Shown here one piece after another: positions 1 through 7,022 of a stretch of DNA of 24,747 nucleotides (position 1 is the first letter of the stretch; every line of letters starts with the position of its first letter). A program made the translations under genes and the position numbers. The notes beneath the pieces were generated by a model. It was not told the DNA's origin. It did no database searches and saw only the letters and a list, made by a program, of their open reading frames with translations. The stretch comes from JAIRTY01 sp050257395 (GTDB taxonomy: Bacteria > Actinomycetota > Actinomycetes > Streptosporangiales > Streptosporangiaceae), in contig JBLMWU010000044.1 in assembly GCA_050257395.1 (NCBI GenBank), positions 1-24,747 on the forward strand, written 5' to 3'.

Positions 1-82
1 GATGAGCGGGTCTGCCGGGAAATGATCATGTGCGGTGATGTGCGCGGCTGGTGACAGAGATGACGCTGAGGCGGGCGGGGGC

Positions 83-1003
83 TCAGGTAATGGGCGGGGG
101 AGTGCCCTCGGCGCTGGCGGCGAGCTGCGGGTCCCAGCGGCAGGCGGCGCACCCGTGCCGGAACGCCGAGCGGGCGAACTCCAGGGCGGCCGCGTGCGGG
201 TCGGCGGCGGCCCGCACGTCGTCCCAGTCCAGCAGGTACTCGCCGAGCGTGCCGTCCCACCGGGCAGCGGCCGGTGACAGCTGCGCGGCCGCGAAGCCGT
301 CCTCTGCCGGGTGCACGTAGGCGTAGAAGGCGGCTCTGCCGTACCGTGCGTCCCCGGGCCACCAGCCGACCGCGACCTCCTGCGCGGTCATGGCGTTGCG
401 GGTGATGAAGTCGTCGCCGGGCGGCGCGGCCGGCGTGCCGGAGAACAGGTTCACCGCCAGGTCGAACGACCCCCACCAGGCGTTGACCGGGGTGGACCGG
501 CCGCGGTACGGCGCGCGGAACTCCGCCAGCACCAGCGCGGCCTGGGTCGCGGCCGCGAAGTAGTCGCTGACCTGGCCGGGGTCGTAGCGCGCGTGCTCGC
601 TGTCCTGGTCCAGCGGCACGGTCCACGGCACTTCCTGCGGCGTGGCGTCGATCGTCACGTCGCCGCCGGCCCGGCGGGCCGCCGCCAGCACCTCCCGGGT
701 CACCTCGCCGACCGGCCGGTCCGGGGTGAGCGGGATCCGCTCGGCCGGGCCGGCGCTGTGCTCGACCACGGCCTCATGCGTGCGCAGGTCCAGCGCGGCG
801 ACCAGGGACCCCGAGCCGTCCGGCGCTGGCAGCGGCGCCGTCTCCCAGCCCCGCGCGGTCAGCCGCAGCGCCGCGTGCTGCAGCTGCGGCTCGGCCGGTG
901 CGAGCCGCACCGCCAGCTTTCCCAGCACCTGCGTGTGCGCGTGCAGCGTGTCGCACGTCGCGCGCCACTGCTCGTATGAGCACCCTGGCCAGTCCCCCGC
1001 CAT
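83..1003 (-). CDS. DUF5996 family protein
   Basis: The 306-residue protein matches the layout I know for DUF5996, an uncharacterised cytosolic family common in actinobacteria. The visible blocks are NAWWGSFDLAVNLFSG near residue 170, EVAVGWWPGD followed by AAFYAYVHP near 210-230, and a C-terminal LGEYLLDWDDVRAAADP segment. The length is normal for the family and no membrane segment is seen. No biochemical role is known to me. The ATG at 1003 has no Shine-Dalgarno sequence, but a TAGGGT -10 box lies exactly 6 nt upstream, so translation is probably leaderless. The promoter overlaps the stop codon of the next reverse-strand gene, so this gene can be expressed independently of it. Confidence 0.88.
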   Translation of the reverse strand: MAGDWPGCSYEQWRATCDTLHAHTQVLGKLAVRLAPAEPQLQHAALRLTARGWETAPLPAPDGSGSLVAALDLRTHEAVVEHSAGPAERIPLTPDRPVGEVTREVLAAARRAGGDVTIDATPQEVPWTVPLDQDSEHARYDPGQVSDYFAAATQAALVLAEFRAPYRGRSTPVNAWWGSFDLAVNLFSGTPAAPPGDDFITRNAMTAQEVAVGWWPGDARYGRAAFYAYVHPAEDGFAAAQLSPAAARWDGTLGEYLLDWDDVRAAADPHAAALEFARSAFRHGCAACRWDPQLAASAEGTPPPIT

Positions 1004-1009
1004 GGCCGC

Positions 1010-1038
1010 ACCCTAACCCGCGGGCACCGCGTGATCAA
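1010..1038 (-). promoter_or_regulatory. Sigma70-type promoter for the DUF5996 gene, leaderless
   Basis: On the reverse strand TTGATC (1038-1033), a 17-nt spacer and TAGGGT (1015-1010) are followed by 6 nt and the ATG at 1003. The predicted transcription start coincides with the A of the start codon. The -35 box overlaps the stop codon of the neighbouring gene ending at 1035. Confidence 0.5.
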
Positions 1039-1520
1039 CGATCCGCGCTGGTCAGCCGCTCCTTGAGGGCGGTGATGAAGGACTCCCGGTCCGGGGCGGG
1101 CCCGGGACCGAGGTTGAGGTGCTCCGGGCCGGGCACCCATTCGCCGAGCACCGTGGCGGGCTTGCCGTCCGCCGTCCAGCTGTGCTCCAGCACCAGGTAG
1201 CGGCTCTGCTCCGGCGGGTCCGCCGGGAGGATCGCGGCCAGGTGCGCCTCTGCGGTGCGCTCCGCGGGCGGCAGCGTCACCAGCACCGCCGCGGTGCCGC
1301 CGAGATCGGCGAGCTCGCCGTGCAGCCCGTCCGGGGACAGCCGCTCGTCAGCGGGCAGCTGCCCGCCGACGTCCGCCCACGCCGAGGCGAGGGCGTCATC
1401 GAGCAGGCCGGCCACCGCCATCGCGGCCAGGTCCACCCCGGGCTGCCGGGCGAGGGAGGGGAGCACCTGGTGGGCGAACGCGTAGTGGTGGCGGCGGGGT
1501 GAGTCTGATGGCCAGCGCAT
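1035..1520 (-). CDS. Hypothetical protein, 161 aa
   Basis: I do not recognise a family. The reading frame stays open far upstream, but the N-terminal 100 residues of the long version are Arg/Pro-rich and look non-coding, so I start at the ATG at 1520 (MRWPSDSPRRHHYAFAHQVL). An alternative ATG lies 18 nt upstream at 1538. The protein is acidic, soluble and mixed alpha/beta. Its end (ESFITALKERLTSADR) looks like a helix. A CATGAT box lies 6 nt before the 1520 ATG, which would fit leaderless expression, though no good -35 is visible. It sits 32 bp upstream of the DUF5996 gene on the same strand and may be co-transcribed with it. Confidence 0.6.
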   Translation of the reverse strand: MRWPSDSPRRHHYAFAHQVLPSLARQPGVDLAAMAVAGLLDDALASAWADVGGQLPADERLSPDGLHGELADLGGTAAVLVTLPPAERTAEAHLAAILPADPPEQSRYLVLEHSWTADGKPATVLGEWVPGPEHLNLGPGPAPDRESFITALKERLTSADR

Positions 1521-1644
1521 GCCCGCATCATGCCGCATGGCGCGGGGTGTTCTGGCCGCGACGGGAGTCCCGGGGCCGGGGACCTTAGCCCCTGCTGCCG
1601 GGCACCCGCCGCGCCGCAGCGTGGGGGGCGTGACTGCGGGTGAG

Positions 1645-2145
1645 ATGAGCAGGGCGCCGGGCCGGGCCGTGGTCCGCCGGCTGTACGGGCTGAAGCGGTG
1701 GATGTACCGGACCGGGCGGCCGGGCATGCTGGCGCGGGTGCTGAACCGGATCTCCGCGCTCCAGTACGCGGCCGGGGTGCTGTCGCCGTCGCGGGCGGTG
1801 ACGCTGGAGGTGCCCGGCCGGCGCACCGGCCGGATCGTGTCCTTCCCGGTGGTGGCGACCGAGTACCAGGGGAACCGCTACCTGGTGTCGATGCTCGGCC
1901 AGGACGCCAACTGGGTGCACAACGTCCGGGCCGCGGACGGCCGCGCGGTGCTGCGGCGCGGCGGCCGCGAGCAGGTGCGGCTGGTGGAGGTCCCGGCCGC
2001 GGAACGGGCGCCGATCATCAAGCGCTACCTGGCGGGAGCGCCGGGCGCCCGCCCGCACGTGCCGGTGGACCGCCGCGCCCCGCTGGCCGAGTTCGGCGCG
2101 ATCGCGGGCCAGTTCCCCGTCTTCCAGGTCACGCCCGCGGCCTGA
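1645..2145 (+). CDS. Deazaflavin (F420)-dependent nitroreductase/quinone reductase family protein
   Basis: This is a Ddn-like split-barrel protein of about 166 residues. The family uses coenzyme F420H2 to reduce quinones or nitro compounds. The signature core is present: an N-terminal amphipathic segment (RWMYRTGRPGMLARVLNRI), then TLEVPGRRTGRIVSFPVVA, corresponding to the usual T-x-GRKSG-x-x-x-x-x-PL strand pair, then YLVSMLGQDANWVHNVRAADGRAVL, corresponding to the G-x-x-P-x-W-x-x-NL block. The usual Pro of that block is Ala here. The start is uncertain: ATG 1645 preceded by GGGTGAG is chosen, but GTG 1630 or 1621 is possible. It is divergent from the unknown gene at 1520 and convergent with the flavin-reductase-like gene 9 bp away. 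Confidence 0.82.
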   Translation: MSRAPGRAVVRRLYGLKRWMYRTGRPGMLARVLNRISALQYAAGVLSPSRAVTLEVPGRRTGRIVSFPVVATEYQGNRYLVSMLGQDANWVHNVRAADGRAVLRRGGREQVRLVEVPAAERAPIIKRYLAGAPGARPHVPVDRRAPLAEFGAIAGQFPVFQVTPAA

Positions 2146-2154
2146 GCGCCGCCG

Positions 2155-2682
2155 TCACGGCGTGGCCCGCTCGGTGGGCGGGGCGGGACGTTCCTCGTTG
2201 CCATGCCCCGGCTCCAGGTGCGCGGCCTGGGACAGCCGCAAGGGCGTAAACGCATGGCCAGCGTGAACGGAGACCGGTTCGGTCATCACGCAGACATGGT
2301 CACCGCCCTCGTCGACCAGGGTGGTGCGGCGGGCGGCCAGCCAGTGCGGGCAGTCAGCCAGCAGCGGCACGCCACCGGGGCCGGTTCCGGTGCCCAGGCC
2401 CGCGAACTTGTCGGTGCGGTCGCCGGTGAGGGTGCCGAACCGCTCTGCCAGCGGCAGCCCGCTGGCCGGGAGGAAATGCAGCGCCAGGTGGGTCGCGCGC
2501 AGCGCCACCCGGTAGGTGTGGTTGGCCTTGGACAGCCACACGCAGTACCGCAGCGGCTCGATGCTCGCCTGGCAGTGGAACCCGACCAGGCAGCCCGCCC
2601 GCTCGCCGCCGGCGGCGGTGGTCACCACGATCAGCGGCGGGTCGAGGGACGAGGTGAGGGCGCCGAAGCCGTCATCGGGCAT
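2155..2682 (-). CDS. Flavin reductase-like (FMN-binding split barrel) protein
   Basis: The 175-residue protein looks like a flavin-reductase-like domain. It opens with LTSSLDPPLIVVTTAAGGERAGCLVGF, the strand that normally binds FMN phosphate, followed by SKANHTYRVALRATHLALHFLP, equivalent to the S-x-x-N-x-T-x-x-x-x-x-x-S-x-x-F-x-V-x-x-L motif. Later come a small hydrophobic strand (CPHWLAARRTTLVDEGGDHVCV) and a disordered C-terminal tail rich in Glu and Pro. Such proteins reduce flavin for partner monooxygenases or act as small oxidoreductases. No monooxygenase partner is adjacent. The spermidine-synthase-like gene lies 53 bp upstream on the same strand, so the two may be co-transcribed. The ATG at 2682 has no clear ribosome binding site. 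Confidence 0.75.
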   Translation of the reverse strand: MPDDGFGALTSSLDPPLIVVTTAAGGERAGCLVGFHCQASIEPLRYCVWLSKANHTYRVALRATHLALHFLPASGLPLAERFGTLTGDRTDKFAGLGTGTGPGGVPLLADCPHWLAARRTTLVDEGGDHVCVMTEPVSVHAGHAFTPLRLSQAAHLEPGHGNEERPAPPTERATP

Positions 2683-2735
2683 GACGCCGCACCAGGGGTC
2701 GCGTGATCAGCACGTGATGCTTCCTGCCCAGGAAT

Positions 2736-3629
2736 TCAGCGCTTGATCGTGAAAGCGCCCGGCGGCGGGCTGGGGGAGGGCTGCGCGTCAGCGTCCGTGA
2801 CCGGTTTCGCCCCGCTGGCGAACCGGTCCAGGTCGGTGCCGTGCACCAGCCGCCCGGGGAACGGGTCGGCCGCCGCCCGCCGGGTCAGCTCCGCCACCGG
2901 CAGCTCCTGCTGCGAGGCGGCCAGCACCAGGTTGCCGAAGCGGCGGCCGCGCAGCACGGCCGGCTCGGCCAGCAGGCAGACATCCGCGAACACCGTGCGC
3001 AGCGTCGCCACCCGGGCCCGGGCGTGCGCCAGCGGCGGCCCGTCGCCCACGTTGGCGGCGTACACCCCGGCCGGGCTCAGCACCCGGGCCACGGCGGACT
3101 CGAACTCCACCGTCGTGACGTGCGCCGGGGTGTGCCCGCCCGCGAACAGGTCGGCGACCACCAGCCCGAACGAGCCCGGCGCGAGCTGCCCGAGCACCTC
3201 CCGGGCGTCGCCGGTCCGGATCCGCACCCGGCCCGCCGGGCCGCCGCCCGCGGCCCGCGCCCGCTGGCGCAGCGGCAGCCGCCGGCGGACCAGCTCCACC
3301 AGCACGGTGTCGGCCTCGACCGCGAGCTGGGCCGACCCGGGCCGGGTCGCCGCGACGTAGCGGGCCAGCGTGAGCGCGCCCGCACCCAGATGCAGGGCCC
3401 GCAGCGGCTCGCCAGCGGGTGCCGCCAGGTCGGCCAGGTGCCCGAGCCGGCGCATGTACTCAAACTCCAGGTACTCCGGATCGTCGAGGTCCAGGTGTGA
3501 CTGCGGGGTGCCGTCGACCAGCAGCATCCAGGCCCGGGGCCGGTCCAGGTCGCGGAGCAGCTCGATCCCGCGTGCCCCGTCCGCAGGCCGGTCAGCGGGC
3601 CCGGCGCCGTCCCCCGGTTGCTTCGCCAC
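2736..3629 (-). CDS. Spermidine synthase-like, class I SAM-type methyltransferase fold protein
   Basis: The protein has the Rossmann core of the spermidine synthase family: ALHLGAGALTLARYV near residues 78-92 (motif I), an acidic residue in LAVEADTVLVELVRR near 102-116, IRTGDAREVL near 137-146, and LVVADLFAGGHTPAHVTTVEF near 157-176. Short actinobacterial members of this family are often annotated as spermidine synthase, but many probably do not make polyamines, and the true substrate is unknown here. The frame is open to 3803, but the N-terminal 58 residues are low-complexity and cross a glycosyltransferase remnant on the other strand. I therefore choose the GTG at 3629 (VAKQPGDGAG), giving 297 aa. 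The C-terminus is Pro/Ser-rich. Confidence 0.75.
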   Translation of the reverse strand: MAKQPGDGAGPADRPADGARGIELLRDLDRPRAWMLLVDGTPQSHLDLDDPEYLEFEYMRRLGHLADLAAPAGEPLRALHLGAGALTLARYVAATRPGSAQLAVEADTVLVELVRRRLPLRQRARAAGGGPAGRVRIRTGDAREVLGQLAPGSFGLVVADLFAGGHTPAHVTTVEFESAVARVLSPAGVYAANVGDGPPLAHARARVATLRTVFADVCLLAEPAVLRGRRFGNLVLAASQQELPVAELTRRAAADPFPGRLVHGTDLDRFASGAKPVTDADAQPSPSPPPGAFTIKR

Positions 3630-3699
3630 AGCGTGATCAGCGGCTCGCCAGCTCGCGCATGACCCGATCTTATCGGCCCGGAATGCCCCATATTGTGCT

Positions 3700-3780
3700 C
3701 GCGTCACGGTACGTAGCTTCGTCGCCAACATGGCGGACTGGCTGCGCAGCGCCGACCTGGTGGTCAGCAAGGCGGGGCCC
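3700..3780 (+). pseudogene. Remnant of an MGDG-synthase/MurG-like glycosyltransferase
   Basis: Forward-strand translation here contains NMADWLRSADLVVSKAGP, preceded by RVTVRSFVA. This closely follows the nucleotide-sugar-binding block of MGDG-synthase-like GT28 glycosyltransferases (family pattern GFV-x-NM-x-x-W-x-x-x-AD-x-VV-x-KAGPGT-x-x-EA). The match stops abruptly after KAGP: the expected GTIAEA is replaced by RGRGPIG. There is no plausible start upstream and no room for the rest of a roughly 380-residue enzyme. It is best read as a fragment left after deletion. It lies in the gap between two reverse-strand genes. Confidence 0.6.
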
Positions 3781-3823
3781 CGCGGGCGGGGTCCTATCGG
3801 CACCGTTCATTGCTGCCGCGCGG

Positions 3824-4426
3824 TCAGTCGCAGGGGCCGCCGGCCAGCCAGTGGGCGCCGCGCTGGTAGAGGGCCTCGACCTCGGGGCCGGTGAGGCCGG
3901 GCATGTCGGGCTTGACCGTGTAGCCGATCTGGGTCTGCAGGTAGGCGAGGTGGCGGTAGCCCTCGGGGAACCGGGCCAGCAGGTCCGGGTCCAGCGACAG
4001 CTGCGCGGCCGGGTCCAGCGGGTCGAGCCGGTCCATCTCATAGACCAGCCGCCGCAGCACCAGGCCCCAGCGTCCGTCCCGGCGCTCCAGGAAGTCGTAG
4101 AAGCGCCCGGTGCACACCACGTTGCAGACCACGTCGTGGACGGCGGCCCGCTGCGTGATCGTCATCTTGGTCTGCGCGATGGCCCGGTCACCGGCCAGGT
4201 CCACGGACATGCCGCCGAGGAAGTGCAGGATCCGCACCCCGCGCTCGAAGCCCTCCTGGCTGACCCGGATGAAGTCCTCGGCCGGGCCCTGGAACCAGGT
4301 CGCCATCATCCGGCCGTCCGGATGCCAGACGGTGCGGAACCGGTCCCAGTCGCCCGCGTCCCGCCAGACCGCCCAGTTCTCGATCAGCTCGCGGATCGCC
4401 TGCCGGTCCGCTGCCTCGCCGGTCAT
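3824..4426 (-). CDS. SnoaL/NTF2-like domain protein
   Basis: This 200-residue cytosolic protein has the NTF2-like (SnoaL_4-type) cone fold signature: an N-terminal helix DRQAIRELIENWAVWRDAGDWDRFRTVWHPDG, then strands containing FLGGMSVDLAGDRAIAQTKMTI and NVVCTGRFYDFLERRDGRWGLVLRRLVYE. Members act as small dehydratases, isomerases or ligand-binding proteins, and the substrate is not predictable. ATG 4426 shares its A with the TGA of the upstream marR-type gene (TGATG), so translation is probably coupled. Control by the MarR operator at 4867-4899 is therefore likely. The product may act on the same compound that the divergent exporter removes. Confidence 0.8.
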   Translation of the reverse strand: MTGEAADRQAIRELIENWAVWRDAGDWDRFRTVWHPDGRMMATWFQGPAEDFIRVSQEGFERGVRILHFLGGMSVDLAGDRAIAQTKMTITQRAAVHDVVCNVVCTGRFYDFLERRDGRWGLVLRRLVYEMDRLDPLDPAAQLSLDPDLLARFPEGYRHLAYLQTQIGYTVKPDMPGLTGPEVEALYQRGAHWLAGGPCD

Positions 4427-4863
4427 CAGGCGGGGAGCGGGGCTGGCATGGTGGCGGCCAGCACGCTGGCGAGCACGTCCCGGTGGGTGGGGGCGGCCTC
4501 GGCGTGCCGCTGGCGGCCCGCGTCGGTGAGGCTCACGTAGATGCCGCGCCGGTCGGCGTCGCACAGGCTGCGCTCGACCAGGCCGTGCCGTTCCAGCCGG
4601 TCGATGAGCCGGGACAGCGCGCTCTGGCTGAGGTGGACGGCATCGGCCAGCTCCTGGGCGCGGAACTTCTGCCGGTCGCTCTCGGCCAGCCGGTCCAGCA
4701 CCTCGAACTCGCTGACGCCGAGACCGTGCTTGTGCCCGAGCTCATGCTCCAGCGCGCAACTGGCGGCGGCATGGCTGGCGGCGATGGCCCGCCAGGTGCT
4801 CACCACCGGGTCCGGCCCGGCCGGCTGATTCACGCTCACGCCGCGCATCTTAGTCCGCGCCAT
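4426..4863 (-). CDS. MarR family transcriptional regulator
   Basis: This is a winged-helix repressor of the MarR family. Helix 1 (DPVVSTWRAIAASHAAASCALEHEL) is followed by the DNA-binding helix-turn-helix in KFRAQELADAVHLSQSALSRLIDRLERHGLVERS and a wing with the classic D-x-R-G-x-x-V-x-LT-x-x-G pattern (DADRRGIYVSLTDAG). I choose ATG 4863, giving 145 aa. An in-frame ATG at 4896 would start inside the operator. A weak -10-like TTGCAT lies 6 nt before ATG 4863, inside the left operator arm. Dimeric MarR proteins usually bind inverted repeats at divergent promoters and respond to small phenolic or drug-like ligands, so this one very probably controls itself, the NTF2-like gene and the exporter. 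Confidence 0.92.
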   Translation of the reverse strand: MARTKMRGVSVNQPAGPDPVVSTWRAIAASHAAASCALEHELGHKHGLGVSEFEVLDRLAESDRQKFRAQELADAVHLSQSALSRLIDRLERHGLVERSLCDADRRGIYVSLTDAGRQRHAEAAPTHRDVLASVLAATMPAPLPA

Positions 4864-4866
4864 GGT

Positions 4867-4899
4867 TAGATGCAAGCACATTAATTGCGCTTGCATCTA
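4867..4899. promoter_or_regulatory. Probable MarR operator (perfect 11-bp inverted repeat)
   Basis: TAGATGCAAGC (4867-4877) and its exact reverse complement GCTTGCATCTA (4889-4899) flank an AT-rich 11-bp centre. A third, direct half-site, TGCATATAGT (4911-4920), matches TGCATCTAGT (4892-4901) at 9 of 10 positions. The left arm covers the marR promoter side and the right arm the exporter -35. Confidence 0.8.
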
Positions 4900-4920
4900 G
4901 TGTTTGCGCATGCATATAGT
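4891..4920 (+). promoter_or_regulatory. Promoter of the MFS exporter
   Basis: TTGCAT (4891-4896), an 18-bp spacer and TATAGT (4915-4920) lie 7 nt before ATG 4928. Transcription should start at or one base before the start codon, giving a leaderless mRNA. Both boxes fall inside MarR half-sites, so binding would block RNA polymerase directly. Confidence 0.6.
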
Positions 4921-4927
4921 TCAGGGC

Positions 4928-6601
4928 ATGGAGTCAGCTACCCGGGTCCATGAACCCCCTTACCGATCTTCTGCTCCTTCCCCCGCACTTCCCGCAGCCG
5001 CCGGCCAGCGCTGGAGTCCCCGGCTGTGGGCGATCCTGCTGGTCCTGTGCGGCGCCTTGTTCCTCGACGCGCTGGACGTGTCGATGGTCGGGGTGGCCCT
5101 GCCCGCCATCCGCGCGGACCTCGGCCTGACCACCGCGTCCCTGCAGTGGATCGTCAGCGCCTACGTGCTGGGCTACGGCGGCCTGCTGCTGCTCGGCGGG
5201 CGGGCCGCGGACCTGCTGGGCCGCCGCCGGGTGTTCCTGGCGGCGCTGGCCCTGTTCGCGGCCGCCTCCCTGCTCGGCGGCCTGGTCAGCAGCCCCGGGC
5301 TGCTCATCGCGGCCCGGTTCGTCAAGGGCGTCGCGGCCGCGGTCACCGCCCCGGCCGGGCTGTCGCTGCTGACGACCACGTTTCCCGAAGGCCACCTGCG
5401 CAACCGGGCGATGAGCGTCTACTCCGCGTTCGGGGCGAGCGGCTTCTCGCTCGGGCTGGTGCTGTCCGGCGTCCTGACCGAGATCAGCTGGCGGTGGACG
5501 CTGCTGGTGGCCGCGCCGGTGGCGCTGGTGACACTGGTCGCGGCGGCCTTCGTGCTCCCGCGGGTGGCGCACGCCGGCCGCCAGGGCCGCCGGTTCGACA
5601 TCCCCGGGGCGCTCGCGGTGACGTCCGCGATGCTGCTGCTGGTGTTCACGGTGGTGTCGGCCCAGCAGGCCGGCTGGGCGTCGGTGCGCACCATCGGCTC
5701 GTTCGCGGGCGTCGCGGTGCTGCTGGCGGCGTTCGTGGCCATCGAGCGCCGGAGCACCGACCCGCTGGTGCGCCTCAGCCTGTTCCGCTCCGGCGCGCTG
5801 ACCAGGGCGAACATCGGAGCCGTCACGCTGTTCGGCTCCTACGTCGCGTTCCAGTTCCTGGTCACCCAGTACCTGCAGACGCTGGCCGGCTGGTCGGCGC
5901 TGGCCACCGCCATGGCCTTCCTCCCGGCCGGGGTGGTGGTCGCGCTGCTGTCCACCCGGATGGACGCGCTGATCAGCCGCTTCGGCACCACGCGCCTCAC
6001 GGTGCTGGCGTTCGCCAGCCTGGTCGCGGGCTACGCCTGGTTCCTGCGGGTCGGCGTGCACCCGGACTACCCGGCGGTGATCCTGCCCACCGTGGTCGCG
6101 ATCGGGCTGGCGTTCGGCCTCGGGTTCACCGCGCTGAGCCTGGCGGCGACCGCGGGTGTGCCGGACCGGGAGCAGGGGCTGGCCGCCAGCCTGTTCCAGA
6201 CCTCGTTCCAGGTCGGCGGCGCGGTCGTGCTCGCCGTCGTGACCGCGGTGGTGGACGCCGGGGGAGCGAACGCGGTGACCTCGCCGCAGGCGACGCTCAG
6301 CGCCTACCGGCCCGCGCTCGCGGTCATCACGGCGGTGGCCGCGCTCGGTGCGGCGGTCGCGTTCTCCGGCCTGCGGGCCCGGCGGGCGGCGCCGGTGCCC
6401 GCGGCCGTGACCGTGGCGGATCCGGCCGAGCTCGCCCTCGCGGCCGCGCGGAAGCGGGCGGCGGCGGCACGTGCCGACATCATCCGGCGCGCCGAAGCGG
6501 CCCGCGCCGACGCGAGGCGCCGGCTGGCCGCCGCCCGCGCCGAAGCCGATCGCCACGAGGCGCTGGCCGCCGAGGCAGCCACTGACAGCGACGTTGCCTG
6601 A
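4928..6601 (+). CDS. MFS drug:H+ antiporter, DHA2 (EmrB/QacA) type
   Basis: This 557-residue inner-membrane exporter has about 14 hydrophobic segments, as in the DHA2 family. TM1 carries LFLDALDVSMVGVALPAI (motif D1, residues 44-61). Motif A (GRAADLLGRR, 91-100) lies in the loop after TM2. The antiporter-type motif C region (SAFGASGFSLGLVLSGVL) is in TM5. Such pumps expel hydrophobic drugs or antibiotics in exchange for protons. The last 76 residues form an unusual Ala/Arg/Glu-rich, helix-forming cytoplasmic tail without membrane segments. The frame extends to a TTG at 4904, but ATG 4928 fits the promoter spacing. The divergent MarR gene implies substrate-induced derepression. Confidence 0.92.
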   Translation: MESATRVHEPPYRSSAPSPALPAAAGQRWSPRLWAILLVLCGALFLDALDVSMVGVALPAIRADLGLTTASLQWIVSAYVLGYGGLLLLGGRAADLLGRRRVFLAALALFAAASLLGGLVSSPGLLIAARFVKGVAAAVTAPAGLSLLTTTFPEGHLRNRAMSVYSAFGASGFSLGLVLSGVLTEISWRWTLLVAAPVALVTLVAAAFVLPRVAHAGRQGRRFDIPGALAVTSAMLLLVFTVVSAQQAGWASVRTIGSFAGVAVLLAAFVAIERRSTDPLVRLSLFRSGALTRANIGAVTLFGSYVAFQFLVTQYLQTLAGWSALATAMAFLPAGVVVALLSTRMDALISRFGTTRLTVLAFASLVAGYAWFLRVGVHPDYPAVILPTVVAIGLAFGLGFTALSLAATAGVPDREQGLAASLFQTSFQVGGAVVLAVVTAVVDAGGANAVTSPQATLSAYRPALAVITAVAALGAAVAFSGLRARRAAPVPAAVTVADPAELALAAARKRAAAARADIIRRAEAARADARRRLAAARAEADRHEALAAEAATDSDVA

Positions 6602-6615
6602 GCTGCCCTAGCTGA

Positions 6616-6650
6616 GAGAATGCCCCCGGCCTTGCGCTGGGGGCATTCTC
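6616..6650 (+). terminator. Intrinsic terminator after the MFS gene
   Basis: A perfect 12-bp stem, GAGAATGCCCCC (6616-6627) and GGGGGCATTCTC (6639-6650), encloses an 11-nt loop 14 nt after the MFS stop codon. There is no U-tract, which is common for actinobacterial terminators. Confidence 0.8.
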
Positions 6651-6872
6651 GCTATCTGTGGTCAGGCGGCACCGGGCGGCTCGTGCGCCGTGCGGCGGGC
6701 GGCCAGGTCAGGAGCGTTCTTCCTCGTAGTCGAGGGCGGCGCCGAGCCGGGCGAGCGACACGGTGGCCTCGTCCATGGCTTTGCGCGCCGCTTGTGCGGC
6801 ATCCACCGGCGTGATCTGTGCTGCTCATCAGTGCCGGGCTGCCCGAGGGCCTGGGCGGCCGTGAAAATTTGG
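6651..6872. other. Gene-poor interval with a possible small reverse-strand ORF
   Basis: The interval from the terminator to the STAS gene has no convincing gene. On the reverse strand a short frame from GTG 6806 to TGA 6708 encodes 32 residues ending KAMDEATVSLARLGAALDYEEERS. Its composition is protein-like, but it has no ribosome binding site and is preceded by an in-frame stop. It may be the C-terminal remnant of a lost gene or a chance frame. I do not recognise a family. Confidence 0.3.
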
Positions 6873-6900
6873 CCGTTAGGCAATCTTGATTGCCTAACGG
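6873..6900. promoter_or_regulatory. Perfect 13-bp inverted repeat (operator or terminator)
   Basis: CCGTTAGGCAATC (6873-6885) and GATTGCCTAACGG (6888-6900) are exact reverse complements around TT. The tight 2-nt centre favours a DNA-bound dimer over an RNA hairpin. Read on the reverse strand, it is followed by CCAAATTTTC, so a reverse terminator is also possible, but no reverse-strand gene lies immediately upstream of it. The next forward gene is the STAS gene 122 bp away. Confidence 0.55.
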
Positions 6901-7022
6901 AGTGCAGCGGTAACGTCACTAGTTGGCGACCCGAACCGGACGGGCCTCGCGGTGATCCGGGTTTACGGCCACCCCGGCACGTCCTTGCTCACGTGAGGAG
7001 AGGCAATAGGGGAGGCAGCGCC

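Noticed and set aside
3419..4540. Long forward ORF (373 codons) opposite the spermidine-synthase-like and NTF2-like genes
   Set aside because: Arg/Pro/Gly-rich shadow frame of GC-rich reverse-strand genes, with no domain. Only a different forward frame contains the short glycosyltransferase remnant.
4934..6556. 540-codon reverse ORF opposite the MFS gene
   Set aside because: Gln/Arg/Gly-rich shadow. The forward frame has clear MFS motifs.
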